A stretch of DNA of 64,000 bases from Sabellastarte sp. h YS-2021 (GCA_964017235.1 OZ024928.1:87415566-87479565); one strand, 5' to 3'; shown: positions 14,201 through 23,900, numbered from the stretch's first letter. Numbers and translations are program-made. The notes: generated by a model not told the origin, from the sequence alone.

Positions 14201-17200
14201 AGGTAGTTATCTTTATGTACTACATACAAAAGTTCAGAATATCATGTCATTCCTTGTCGTTATCTTTATGTACTACATACAAAAGTTCAAAATATCATGT
14301 CATTCCTTGTAGTTATCTTTATGTACTACATACAAAAAGTTCAAAATATCATGTCATTCCTTGTAGTTATCTTTATGTACTACATACAAAACCCAGTAGG
14401 TTGTTAGTGTAATTTAAGTGCATTACAAAGTGTTAGGTATTTGCAGAAAAGCTACATTATCACTGAGGGTTTTCACTCAGGTTCTATTTCAGCCATAGTA
14501 AGGAATATTTGTAACTTCAGAAGTGTGGAAATGAGTTCATGAAAGTAAATTTTTGTGTAGTATATGTTTCCGATAATGTATATTTTACTGTATTTCTTTC
14601 TATTTCAGAGTATGGAAAACTTCAGTAGACCCAAATCTCCTTCAAAACAAACCCCAGTGCACAGTAGACAGGGATCCCAAGTGAGTCATCACAGAAGAAG
14701 TAGCCCAATGGGTCAAAGTTCTTCACCTCGTAGTCACAGTTCCAGCAGTCAAGGAGGGATAAGCCCAAATGAAAGCCATCTGCCAAGTGGCCACAGTCAT
14801 ACCCCTTCAGCATCTCTGGACAATACCAAGAGCTCCTGTGATTCTATCCCTGGAGGCCACGTGAATTTAGGATACCAAGGAGTAACAAACAGCAAGAGTA
14901 ATTTTAGTAGCAGATACCCTGAGGATAAACACAGTAGCCAGCCAATCGTGAATGGTGTCAATGTTCAGAAATCTCCAGTAAGGACGGGTGCGTCTTCAGT
15001 ATTACCCAGTTCACCAAATATAAATGTGATCTCAGGATACCAGAATAACAGCAGTGGTAGAATTGGACATATTGATCAACAACATAATCAAAGACCAAAA
15101 ACACCTGTTTTAACTGAACAAAGATCAAGAACTCCAACAAGTTTTGATCATCAGAGACAGACTTCTTATCCCAATTATGATCAGCAGTCCTATCCAGCTG
15201 GTAATGCAAGACAAGTATCAAATCCTCAACTGAATGTTCAGAGTAAACCAGTGACACAGTTTAACAGTGTGGATATGAGACAGGCTGGTAATGGGCAAGA
15301 TATCTTAAACAACAGTGATAAAAGACAATCTGGATACCCAGTGAGTCAGTTTTCTGACCAAAGGACATCAGGATACAGTAATAATTCTGCATTTGTGCAG
15401 GAACAAAGACCTAAGACCCCTGTTGGGCATGAACAAAGACCAACAACTCCACATGAGCAAGTATCAGACGTTTCAGTACAACAGGGCTTGCCACTGTCAA
15501 ATGGCTCATCAAAATCAATAAGTCATGTTGATGGTCCTGCAAATCATGGTGCTAACATACCTCAGGATGTACAATCATACAAAGTCGACTCATTAGGCAG
15601 ACCTACAAATGCAGTACAGCAGAGAATGGAACAACTGAAACAAAAGTCCAAAGAATCTCACAAGCAAGCTCATGAAAATATCTACACTGGTCAGGAGTTT
15701 TCAAAATCAGTCCAGGCCCAAGGCATTAATGGTGTCCATATGCGACAGAAGTCACAGGAAGAACATTTGCAGATGCAAGAATTAACCAACAGAAATTCTT
15801 TGCCATCAATGCATACCACCACAGAACAATTACAAGAGTCAAAGTCACCATATTTAAACAATCATAAACTTAGAGGAATAAATTATCCTCAAGAACTTCA
15901 GAGACCTGGAGCTCATGATCTCAGTGACAGATCAGTCACCCCTCCCTTACCAGCATTGTCTCCTGATAATTCCCCTCCTATAACTCCTCCAGAATCACCA
16001 GGGCATCTTGTTCAACAAAGGACTCGTGCTCAGTACTTGCCCCATAACAGTAATGAACATAATTTGGTACAACAACCGGCAAGGGTGAAGCCTCCATCTG
16101 GCCGGAGGCAAGGCAAGAAAAATGGATATATGGGAGTTAAAAGTAAAAAGACTCACCCAAATCGACATGGTTCACGAAATATTCCCGGTCATTCTAGTCA
16201 TTCAAGGAGTTCTCATTCAAGTAAGTTAAACTTTTGTAATAGTTAATTTTGTACAATTTTCAGGAAGTTCAAAGAGATTGGAATTCAAACATTACAGGTG
16301 ACATAAATTATTTTACAGATGAAAATGTTTTGGCACTGCATCAGATCATATTTTTGTTCAAAATTTGCTGCATTTTTAATCTGTTTTCAGTTTTATTTTA
16401 TTCCAAATGAATAATTATATTTTTGTTTTACTGGATTTTCATCTACTTCATATATATGTTACAGTAAAGTTGTGTAACCAGTAATTTCGCAACTTTACTG
16501 TAACATATACACAAGATCAGAACCTTTGTTTATTCAAACACAATTTCAAAAAACATTTAGTATGTTGCAAAGATAATAGGAAAACATCCCGAATGACAAA
16601 TACGGAAAAAATGTATCACGAATGAAGATAACAATATTATACGAGTGCGCAGCACGAGTATTATATTGTTAATCTTCATGAGTGATATATTTTTTTCTGT
16701 ATTTGTCTGATGAGGGATGTTTTACTTTTATTATCCACCATTCGTATGCATTATGGGTGAAATAAGATGCATATTTAATAAAAGTATTTGACAAAGGCTA
16801 TCAAAAAGCACAGGCAACAGTTAATATAAAAACGTCAATCTTTAACTTGCAATATCTCCATTATTTCTGAATAGATTTTAATGTAATTCACATGAGCAGA
16901 AGCGCTGTAAGAACAGCTTTCCAATGATATATAATACATATTTGTAAGTTACATACTTTCTGAGATATTGTTGAAAAACTGGAAGTTATTCACGCTCATT
17001 ATCCATAGTACCAGGGCGCCGGTGTATACAAAAAAATACATCCCGGTCTGTATTTCCCCGTATTTAGGGCAAATACGTCGCGTGGTGGATAATAAATAAA
17101 CAGTTTCCCTCAGCTAAAATAAGCTCTGACATCTATAAATGCATGGATTTTTTAAAAAAAAATGAAGCTTTAGACAGTCTACACTTTGGAAATTTATATT

Positions 17201-20200
17201 TCATATTATTTATTTGATCAAAATATAACTTCAGACATATTTACTAGATCCTTTCACAATAGTTAATTGTGAGAGTAGAAGAATGCAAAAACACACTTAT
17301 TAGTGATGATACAAAACTGTAAGGTATAAGGTATCACCAAACATCACATATTTTGATTCAATAGTTTATCTCTTTCAGGACATCGTGTAGATCTGATGTC
17401 AGAAAGTCAAGCAGAGGATTATGTAGAAGACTCTGAACTTGCCAGTGCAGAAGAACATGATGGGGCAGGTGTTGCCATAGCATCACAGGAGGGCAAGGTC
17501 ATACGTCAACAACTGGAGGACCTAGAAACTATGTACACTGAAATCTTGAAGGTATTGAATGTTAAACATATTTAAGTAGTGTTTGATTAAGCATCGAGTC
17601 CTAGAGGACCCTGCCATTGAGATTTCATCTAGAATGCCTTGTTTCCAGGATAAAAAATCAGTGTATTTGCATTTGCAGAAGTTATCCCAACACTAATTGA
17701 CAATTTTTCGATGTCTTTCAGAGTTCAATAGTAAAAAAGTACTTTTTGCAGGTTTATAAATGTATGGGGTAAAATGAGATACTTATCAGTTACCCGAATA
17801 CTAACATTTATTTGCTGTTACAGATATTATTTTGATAAAATTGCAGCACTGTGTAGTGTTCACTGTCATGATTACACATTTATTCCCCGGGTGGATTATT
17901 TTACTATCATAGTTAAGATTTTTCTCACAAGTATATTAAAACTGGTGTCTATGTAATAAGTACCTTTTTATTTTTGTTTATCTTTTGCAGGTGCTTGGTT
18001 TAGACAAAGACTACCTGCCAGGTTCACGGCGCAGTATTTCTTCAAATAGCAGTATTAGTCAGGTAACAGGAAACAGACGCTTCAGACGGACCCACCATCG
18101 GAGAGAGCTAAAGTGAGTACTGTAAAAGTTTATGTAGTTTTCAATGAAGTAAAATTCCTTTTTATATGTATTACAGTCAAGCCATTTTACATATAGCTGC
18201 AACAGGTAGCTTTCTCTGTCATGTTAAAATGGCTATTTTCCATTGAAATTGTCCCTGTTTTCTTGAAGTGATGATGAAGTGCAAGTACTTTCCTGAGACT
18301 TTAAGATTGGGTATATTGCTGTCACAAGACTTTTATAACATTTTTTAATCTTTCTTAATCACAAGATTTTTTTCTCTGTTGGCTGTTCCATTGTATAAAA
18401 AATGCCATTCAGCAAATAACCAATGAACCTGAAGCAGTAGTGTTAAACCGGAAATGCTATTTCTTTGGAGATATAAATGTGTGTTTAGCCACCACTAAAA
18501 TCAACTATTACACAACATTGGTGGGGACCATTTTAAATGGTGGCCCTCTGTCATTGAGTTCTATGCCCAATGGCTGTCTAAAGAACCTTTGGACAGCTGA
18601 TAAACGGTCATCTGTGGAACTGTCTTTCAGTTAGGGGAGTGTCCATTACTAGAGCTTGGACTGTACGTTTGGACACAGAATGAGTCAAGTAGCACTTAGG
18701 GTCCTGTATGGAAGGAGATATTTTGCACTGAGTATAAACACCAGCAATACTATAATGCAGAGTCTGTATTTACATGTCATAACTTTTTGTGTCTTTTTCA
18801 GGCATGTAAACAAGCGTTTTCAGCGTCTGGAGTCACACGTTGTCACCCTGGCACGTAGTGTTGCTCAGCTGTCCTCTGAGATGCACTCCCAGGGTAACCT
18901 TTATCAGGAACTGGACGATATCAAGCTAGAAATGACAAACATTAAACATGCAGTGGCAGCCATGGGCAGTACACAGTCTAGACCACAGCCAAATGGCCCT
19001 CAGAATGAGTGGGACAGGTTCAGAGGGTGGGTGCCTGGACTGACCAATCCAAAGAGGGTTAACAAACTGAAACAGTAAGTATCAGCCTGTGAAAAGGTTC
19101 AAACAAAGGGTTTGAATTTTGAAAGATTTTGTAAAGTGATAATAATTTTGGATATGCTTCATAGTTGCTTTTCAAAATACCATTAATTTTACATCAAAAA
19201 ATGTTGCGATTTAAAAATCAAGAATATCATATCATTGGTACAATTTTAAGTTATTTTCACAGTTTAAATGAACATTTGATTCAGTTGTTTTTACAATTTT
19301 AGCAGTTTGTTTATATTTAAATAGAGATGAAAATATTGATTTTATATTTTTATTTTTCAGATTTTTCGGCGCTGAACCTCCTTTACTTAACATTTTCCTG
19401 AAGAAGTTGGGTTATGAGGTAAGATTTTCCAGCTTAAATTTGTTCCAACAGCCTTTATTTGATCCAACTGTGAGTGTCTATAATGTACTCTTATAAAGCA
19501 ATGGAAATATCCATGTGTCATGAATGAGTGCATAATGGAATACCTGTGGTTTCCTTACAGAGTTTGATACTTTTGTTAATTTAGTGTTGTCTTTGGTGCA
19601 TTCAAACTTGTAGATTGATATTTTGCATAACAACATGAATACTCTGCAATTTTAAATTTGCCACGATATTTTGAAACCCTTGTAAATTTTTGCATAGTGG
19701 TTCTCCTTGTTTCGAACCGTTCATGTCTTTTAGTAGTTGTCCCTATAGTACTAGGCATAGTCATCCAGATCGTCAATACCTTACAGTTCCTCCTTTCCAT
19801 TCATCAGTCTTAAAGTCAGCCAAACATTTTGGCCATAGTTTTGCCTTTGATGCTCCGAAGATCTGGAATGACCTCCCTCAAGATGTTCGCAGTGCAACAA
19901 CAGTTGCCTCCTTCAGAAAGAAGCTTAAAACATACCTGTTTGCAAAAGCCTACCCACCATAGCCTCCCCCGTCACATCTGTGTCTCCTTGTTACGACCTG
20001 GCTATGTCCCTTGATTAACGCTAACTGCCTTGCATTATGTTTAGATGCGCCTTAGAGTCCATCAGTGATGGAGATTAAGCGCTATAAAAGTCCACATTAG
20101 ATTAGATTAGATTGTTAAACTCACAAGAAGTGGTTTCTATGGTATCTTCTTCTATAAAGCTATGATTTTAAATTATATTTTTTTTGTTATTTTATTTACT

Positions 20201-20465
20201 GTATATATTACACACATCTACTTTTAGGTTTTCATCAAATAATTGTGCATTCTTATTGAGTTTTATTGATTTAGTTTCCCTTTGTATGTCATTTCAGAAC
20301 TTCACTGCAAACTTTGAAAAAGAGCACATTACAATGATAGAGCTTCCTTACTTGAACGAACAGAGACTGGAGAAGATTGGAATCCCCATGGGACCACGAC
20401 TCAGGATCCTACAGGAGTCACAGCTGTGTTTTAGACAGGAGAACTTTGATATCTACATTGTGTGA
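1980..20465 (+). CDS. 3' part of a multi-exon SAM-domain scaffold gene (5' end lies before the window)
   Basis: Eleven exons with GT-AG borders join in one frame: 1980-2237, 4585-4704, 10947-11045, 13252-13499, 14065-14149, 14609-16220, 17379-17551, 17991-18112, 18802-19074, 19361-19418, 20298-20465. Their summed length is 3216 nt, exactly 1071 residues plus stop. Residues about 1-800 are Ser/Pro/Gln-rich and probably disordered. Residues about 847-865 and 910-960 are heptad-like and probably coiled coil. Residues about 1000-1060 resemble a SAM domain (PLLNIFLKKLGYE, then ITMIELPYLNEQRLEKIGI), a helical fold used for protein-protein or oligomer contacts. The protein ends in NFDIYIV. A role as a cytoplasmic or cytoskeletal adaptor is inference from this layout. 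I do not recognise the orthologue. Further phase-0 exons inside the long introns cannot be excluded. Confidence 0.85.
2238..4584 (+). other. Intron of the SAM-scaffold gene
   Basis: AT-rich intron. The only structure I recognise is a tRNA-like SINE fragment at 4266-4350. A segment near 2500-2540 (AAATTTGAGCCTTAA and neighbours) recurs loosely near 8590. Confidence 0.8.
4266..4350 (-). mobile_element. tRNA-derived SINE head or tRNA pseudogene
   Basis: On the - strand the segment reads as a degenerate Pol III promoter: an A-box-like TGGGTGGTTAACAAGG, then about 35 nt later a B-box-like GGGGGTTCAAATC. A cloverleaf is not convincingly intact, so this is a SINE head rather than a functional tRNA. 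Confidence 0.5.
4585..4704 (+). CDS. SAM-scaffold exon 2
   Basis: A T-rich tract and TAAG acceptor precede 4585; the donor GTAAGT starts at 4705. The 40 codons (phase 0-0) encode a Ser/Asn-rich segment starting TNSKNSSVPSVQEQLNHLL and ending LSNGAF. It adds no recognisable domain. Its length is an exact multiple of three, so it could be a cassette exon. Confidence 0.75.
5947..6035 (+). repeat. 89-bp direct repeat, copy 1
   Basis: Starts ATGTAGAAGTTCATGCAATC and ends with AAAATGATTAATCAA. It matches 7369-7457 at most positions with no length change. Confidence 0.9.
6118..6297 (+). mobile_element. LINE 3' tail fragment with ATTAG microsatellite
   Basis: The sequence GGATCACTGACCTTGAACG and the following CCCTTGACT to GCGCTT parallel the 3' untranslated end of the LINE at 28957-29097. 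It ends in about five ATTAG units. No reverse-transcriptase sequence remains, so this is a heavily 5'-truncated copy. A 17-nt tandem duplication (CCAACTTAGTTTTCTTC) sits at its left edge. Confidence 0.75.
7369..7457 (+). repeat. 89-bp direct repeat, copy 2
   Basis: Same length and orientation as 5947-6035 with a handful of substitutions. The two copies are 1.42 kb apart in one intron. This is a local duplication or two relics of one dispersed repeat. Confidence 0.9.
10947..11045 (+). CDS. SAM-scaffold exon 3
   Basis: The acceptor TTGTTTCAG ends at 10946 and the donor GTAAGC starts at 11046. The 33 codons, phase 0-0, begin QPDDGELLVVPPPSSSESS and end FPSSYQ. It sits alone after a 6.2-kb intron. 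It is also skippable without a frame change. Confidence 0.8.
11563..11724. mobile_element. MITE with ~53-bp terminal inverted repeats
   Basis: The left arm (AGAATAAAAGACA then GTTTTATGATGGTTTAAAAC) is mirrored by the right arm (GTTTTAAACCATCAT then TGTCTTTTATTCC). A spacer of about 57 bp separates them. There is no coding capacity. The clear arms and small size fit a non-autonomous DNA transposon. Confidence 0.8.
11821..12845. mobile_element. Foldback-like element with AAACGTTT/AAACATTT subrepeats
   Basis: The ends mirror each other: CATGCCCCAGTAAACATTT on the left and AATGTTTACTGGGCAT on the right. Between them are many self-complementary AAACGTTT and AAACATTT units. It is non-coding. A SINE has inserted near the right end, so the foldback element is the older insertion. 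Confidence 0.75.
12572..12804 (-). mobile_element. tRNA-derived SINE with 13-bp target duplication
   Basis: Read on the - strand it has a tRNA-like head with A box TGGCAGAGTGGTAACAC and B box GGTTCGATCCC. A body with GGCAGTTTACAGTACAC follows, then a GTTAAACCCCAAATAAAC tail. It is flanked by TTAAACCATTTAA at 12559-12571 and 12805-12817. This is the least decayed SINE in the window and defines the family seen again at 26618 and 40124. Confidence 0.9.
13252..13499 (+). CDS. SAM-scaffold exon 4, proline-rich
   Basis: A long T-rich tract and TTTCAG precede 13252; the donor GTAAGT starts at 13500. Phase is 0 in and 2 out. It encodes a very proline-rich stretch (HANPPPPMYRGAPPLPRY, then QPPPQYSPGQG) that could bind SH3, WW or EVH1 partners, followed by Ser/Thr-rich sequence ending PSPQRTG. 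GC content is visibly above that of the flanking introns, as expected for coding sequence. Confidence 0.88.
13500..14064 (+). other. Intron, no recognisable content
   Basis: AT-rich intron between exons 4 and 5. I see no repeat or RNA gene. Confidence 0.85.
14065..14149 (+). CDS. SAM-scaffold exon 5
   Basis: The acceptor TTTTCAG ends at 14064 and the donor GTAGTT starts at 14150. Joining to the previous exon rebuilds a Gly codon and continues EVASNDLRNAWNKLYGQEA to IMSSQ. The last 26 nt of the exon and its donor form the first unit of a 53-bp tandem array, so a second copy of the same donor lies 53 nt downstream at 14203. Confidence 0.82.
14124..14390 (+). repeat. 53-bp minisatellite spanning an exon end and splice donor
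   Basis: Five consecutive units (starts near 14124, 14177, 14230, 14283, 14336) read AAGTTCAGAATATCATGTCA followed by a TAGTTATCTTTATGTACTAC block. Units 1 and 2 keep the CAG|GTAG donor. Units 3-5 have TTCCTTG instead and lose it. Unit 1 overlaps the coding exon; the others are intronic. The period is not a multiple of three. Confidence 0.95.
14609..16220 (+). CDS. SAM-scaffold exon 6, long Ser/Pro/Gln-rich exon
   Basis: This is the largest exon (537 codons plus one base). The acceptor CTATTTCAG ends at 14608 and the donor GTAAGT starts at 16221. It opens SMENFSRPKSPSKQTPVHSR. It repeats short proline-directed motifs, with variants of EQRPKTPV and EQRSRTPTS about every 20-100 residues, ideal for SP/TP kinases. 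Near the end come TPPLPALSPDNSPP and a basic segment (RRQGKKNGYMGVKSKK). No globular domain is visible, so a disordered regulatory region is likely. Reading on past the donor reaches a stop within 24 nt. Confidence 0.92.
16453..16509. repeat. Perfect 20-bp inverted repeat with 17-nt loop
   Basis: TATATGTTACAGTAAAGTTG at 16453-16472 is exactly complementary to 16490-16509. On RNA it would form a stable hairpin inside the intron. Confidence 0.95.
16572..16736. mobile_element. Near-perfect ~80-bp palindrome (MITE-like)
   Basis: The arms run from AAAACATCCC near 16581 to GGGATGTTTT near 16722 and meet at the centre GAGTGCGCAGCACGAG with almost no loop. The outer ends GATAATAGG and TTATTATCC may extend the arms. 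It is non-coding. It is either a palindromic MITE or the collapsed remnant of a foldback element. Confidence 0.85.
16728..17096. mobile_element. MITE-like segment with TTATTATCCACCA ends
   Basis: TTATTATCCACCA near 16729 is mirrored by TGGTGGATAATAA near 17084. The left end overlaps the right edge of the palindrome above, so the two may be parts of one composite element. There is no ORF. Confidence 0.55.
17379..17551 (+). CDS. SAM-scaffold exon 7, acidic segment and coiled-coil start
   Basis: The acceptor TCTTTCAG ends at 17378 and the donor GTATTG starts at 17552. Joining rebuilds an Arg codon, then HRVDLMSESQAEDYVEDSE, an acidic stretch. It ends with a helical, Leu-spaced segment (KVIRQQLEDLETMYTEILK) that probably starts a coiled coil. 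Confidence 0.88.
17552..17990 (+). other. Intron, no recognisable content
   Basis: Short intron bounded by GTATTG and TTTTGCAG. Nothing else is recognised. Confidence 0.85.
17991..18112 (+). CDS. SAM-scaffold exon 8, basic Ser-rich linker
   Basis: The acceptor TCTTTTGCAG ends at 17990 and the donor GTGAGT starts at 18113. It encodes VLGLDKDYLPGSRRSISS and then NRRFRRTHHRREL. The Arg-rich run beside RRSIS suggests basophilic kinase sites; that is inference. Confidence 0.88.
18113..18801 (+). other. Intron, no recognisable content
   Basis: Bounded by GTGAGT and TTTTTCAG. The short open stretches inside show no domain and are not flanked by good splice sites. Confidence 0.85.
18802..19074 (+). 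CDS. SAM-scaffold exon 9, main coiled coil
   Basis: The acceptor GTCTTTTTCAG ends at 18801 and the donor GTAAGT starts at 19075. The segment VNKRFQRLESHVVTLARSV and the following QELDDIKLEMTNIKHAVAAM show a/d hydrophobic spacing typical of a coiled coil. A linker with WDRFRGWVPGLTNPKRV leads into the SAM-like domain. Confidence 0.9.
19361..19418 (+). CDS. SAM-scaffold exon 10, first SAM helices
   Basis: The acceptor TATTTTTCAG ends at 19360 and the donor GTAAGA starts at 19419. It encodes FFGAEPPLLNIFLKKLGYE, which fits helices 1-2 of a SAM fold. It is a short exon with an 879-nt intron after it. Confidence 0.88.
19735..20111 (+). mobile_element. 5'-truncated LINE: reverse-transcriptase C-terminus and tail
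   Basis: Encodes only the last ~75 residues of a LINE polyprotein, including FAFDAPKIWNDLPQDVRS and LKTYLFAKAYPP, then a stop. The 3' end GCGCTATAAAAGTCCACA and an ATTAG microsatellite follow. It lies in the last intron of the SAM gene in sense orientation. It is closely related to the copies at 23901 and 24185. Confidence 0.9.
20298..20465 (+). CDS. SAM-scaffold terminal exon, rest of SAM domain and stop
   Basis: The acceptor CATTTCAG ends at 20297 and the TGA stop is at 20463-20465. It carries NFTANFEKEHITMIELPY, then LNEQRLEKIGIPMGPRLRIL. The pattern of an acidic helix, a Leu-rich turn, 'L..IGI' and a basic last helix is characteristic of SAM domains. The tail ENFDIYIV has a hydrophobic C-terminus that could be a PDZ ligand; this is inference. 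Confidence 0.93.
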   Translation, partial: NFTANFEKEHITMIELPYLNEQRLEKIGIPMGPRLRILQESQLCFRQENFDIYIV

Positions 20466-21700
20466 ATGACATGGGTTAATTCAGCCTCCAACTCATTATC
20501 AGTACTACAAATTCCTACAGTTCAAATTCAACAAATCTAGACTTATATTAATATGTTTTGGTACAATATCTGTTTATTATTGACACATCCAAAAGTTTTA
20601 CAATCTGCCGTATACCGGTATAATATATTTGGGATAATAAACACAAACCAAATATTTTGTATGCATTTAGGAGAGGGAAGATTTCTTCAAAAGTACATCG
20701 TTTATGATAGTTGCCCAATTGGTTTGTTACAATAATATGTTGGTGGTTCCTAACTGGTGGTAATTTGACTGTAGATTCATTGTGTAAAGGGAGACAAATC
20801 CAGAGTGTAAAATGTTGAATTTCCAATTAAAATTAATACCAAAGAAACAAAATCCGCAGGAATTCTATATTTTCTGTATTAAGGGTTCATTTTAATCAGA
20901 TGTTGATTTCAGACTATGACTGGATTTATACCAGAGTTGGTCTCTTGAGGGATGATATAGGAGTACATTTTACCAGGTTTGTGGCTCTCATGTGTATATG
21001 AAATGAGGTTATAAATACCACATTATCTGATGTGAAATCTTGCTTCTCAATAAATACAGTTCAGATATGCACAGTGCATTGTCAGAGTGTTTAGAAGAGT
21101 TTATAATGATGATCCATAATGCCCTAAGTTATTATGGCCAGGATGAAAGGAGATGACACAAGGTCTGGGTACTTTTAAGACACGATTGTTGTTGTTGAAA
21201 GGCTTTTTTCAGAAGTTAATTTTGTCTAGTGCTAAAATAGGGAAGTTTTTCACAATATTTGAATGTTTCTTGTGTAAAAGTAATGACAAAACTTTTTCCC
21301 AGGGCAAACAAGGGCACCTTTCATGAAAAAATAGTAACTTCAATCCACAAATTTGAAAGCATTTTGGATCAGAAGAGTTTATTATAAACTATTTATTTGG
21401 CCATATTTTTGTATGTTATTTTAATATGATCTTACAGTGTATATTACTGTGCCATTTGTGTATGTGCGTCTAAGGTGTGATAAACTGTGATAAAGTGTAA
21501 ATGAGCAAAAACATTAATATGCAGAGAAATAGTTCTTTCTGTATACAGAGTTATGTACATGTTGTTTGTTCAGAATTATGTTAATTATTCATGTTAGTGA
21601 AACTGTTATGTACACATTAAATGTATACAATAGCTTATTATACACCATGTATTTATATAAAATTTACTTGTTAAATATGAAATAAAAACAACACTATTTT
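20466..21700 (+). other. Probable 3' UTR of the SAM-scaffold gene
   Basis: AT-rich, stop-filled sequence after the TGA. AATAAA hexamers occur near 21050 and at 21681-21686. The last is followed by AT-rich sequence and is a plausible poly(A) signal, giving a 3' UTR of up to about 1.2 kb. No transcript data support the choice. Confidence 0.55.
21681..21686 (+). promoter_or_regulatory. Candidate poly(A) signal AATAAA
   Basis: Canonical hexamer about 1.2 kb after the SAM-gene stop. An earlier AATAAA near 21050 is an alternative. Confidence 0.4.
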
Positions 21701-23255
21701 TATATACCCAATCTGCTTTCATTTTTTGCCAATTGCCCATTGAAATAAGTTATGAATACACAACTACCGCGATCATGTATCTCGAGTTGCTTCAGATAGG
21801 TGTACTGTGACTATAGCACTTAAGTATGGAGTGTTGTATTACTGTCGCTGCTGTCTGAATTCCCCATGAGCGATATGACCAGATATTCATAAAAGTTAGG
21901 GATGAGCAGTTATAAAAATTAAACCCATGCCAAGTATTGCAAAAAACATGGCCTAGATCTAGCTTCCAGGATTTTACACCAACAGGAAGCAAAATGCATT
22001 TGAATTAAACAAATTGTCTCAAATTTTATGTGAAATTACTGATTAAATAAGGAAGACTGTGTTGAAAATGAATATAAGGTAATCAAATTACACATATTTG
22101 ACATACTGATAGTTTTAATAAAGTTACAGTATCTTAGAATAATATACAATGAATTAGCAACAACGCAAGATTGAATGGTGACCATTCATGTAGGTTTGGG
22201 CTTTTTCAGAAAGTGGAGACACTGCCAGTAATGTTTAGCATTTTAAAAAGAGTCAAACTCATGAGGAAACCATAAGATCATAAGTTACTCCTAACTTTAT
22301 CAATTTTATTCGATAAATCTCTACATCCCACCTCACCCAAAATTGGTTATCTGCAATCTTTCGAGGAAAGTAATAACATATTCTAATATGATTCTAATTG
22401 GTTGAGCCACAAAAATAGTCTGATTTAAATTCTGTATAAAAGTCTGCTATTCCAACAATTTTACATGGTTGTCGACTAGAACCATAGCATGTTTATGTAC
22501 TTAGCAGCACTATAAATTCATAAAAGTCAATTTGGTGGAACAGCCTACTGTTTTTAATTATTATAAGACAAACCTGGGTTAAAGATGATTTAATAGCTTG
22601 AAAAATCTGCACAAATAGATTTTACCACACTGTCTATGTTTATAGTAATACAATCAACAGAGCCTCTGTCGGATTTAGCTTATTCTACCAAGCTTGTGGT
22701 CTCTTCAAATCAGGAAGACCAAATCATTCCAGTTTGCTTTTTTCACATGGTGGAGGTGCCAGTTATTTTGGGGGTAAAATTTTTACACTAGTGGCAATCT
22801 ACCAGTAATTGTCCATACTGTGGTTAATATTTTGAATTTAAATTTTTTAACTGAACTAGATCATATTTGTTTTATAGCACATCTCACTTTTTGTGCAGTT
22901 TAATTACACTTTGGCCATTTTCTCCCTTCCTTGGTGAGGGTTTATTCTAAAATTATTTGTATGGATAATACCTTGATGTACTTGATCACAAGCAAGTTTC
23001 AGTTTAATGAAGTTTTAAAACAATTTTAGGCCACAGTTTCAGTAAGTTTCAGCTTAAAGAAGTTTTACAACAGATTTAGTCCATCATACTAAAGAAATGC
23101 AAGCAATTTTTAGGCTATATTCTTCCTACCTGTTTTACAGATTTGTCTAATATTGTACATATATTTGGACTATATATTACAGTCACATTTTCATTACTTC
23201 ATGGTTTGTGTTTGAGATTGTGGATCTTTCTGAAACATCTTATTTGCATTACACT
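21701..23255. other. Intergenic, no gene recognised
   Basis: AT-rich, with only short spurious ORFs. A locally duplicated AAGTTTCAG(T/C)TTAA block lies around 22990-23080. Confidence 0.7.
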
Positions 23256-23450
23256 TTCCTCAAGTCCTTTTGTCTTAGATATTATATGAGGACTAAATGA
23301 CTTTTTTCCAGAATTTGCTGCTGACAAAAGTTTTGTATTCCATCAGACAGTAGGATCCCCACCCATCGGATGGATTCACAATCATTCCATGCATGTCAGA
23401 TTTGGTGGAATAAGAAATACAAAGACTTGGAGCAAGTCTATAATTGCATA
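23256..23450 (+). repeat. Dispersed repeat, copy A
   Basis: Starts CTTTCCTCAAGTCCTTTTGT and ends GACTTGGAGCAAGTCTAT. The reverse complement of 44838-44957 matches it at both ends, but that copy lacks about 70 bp from the middle. The family is unknown; it may be a SINE body. Confidence 0.8.
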
Positions 23451-23900
23451 TGGCTTGACCAAAAAATTTATTACATTTTTCGGGAAACAAAAGCAGTTTT
23501 TGGCTAAAATTCCAATAAGAGAATACTCGACTGCCATAGCAAAGGTCTGTGCTCTGGGAATGCTGTCTAGTTGAATCATATAATCTTCAGGGATATAAAC
23601 CACTGGGTAGAGTAAATAGCGGGACTCAGCTGGACTGAGCTTGTCGGAAAAGGGTGGGTAAACTGGAAAATACCAGCAAAAGAATATGGTCTGTCATGAG
23701 TGAAAAGATAGAATTTAATATCTCATTTCACAGTCTCTATTATATAACCCCTGTAATTTACACAGTTGAAACCTGACATTTAAGTGTGACACTCAAAGCT
23801 TATATTTTGGTTTTCATCACATAATTAGGTAAGTTATCACTAAATGATGTATAATCTGAGTTTTAGATAACATTTGGGTTGATATTTATAAAAAAACTCA

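Larger units (their letters stand above)
16221..17378 (+). other. Intron with strong palindromes
   Basis: Contains a 20-bp perfect hairpin (16453-16509), a large near-perfect inverted repeat (16572-16736) and a MITE-like pair of ends (16728-17096). The remainder is AT-rich intron. Confidence 0.85.

Noticed and set aside
14958-15257. - strand open frames opposite exon 6
   Set aside because: Antisense shadows of a long coding exon.
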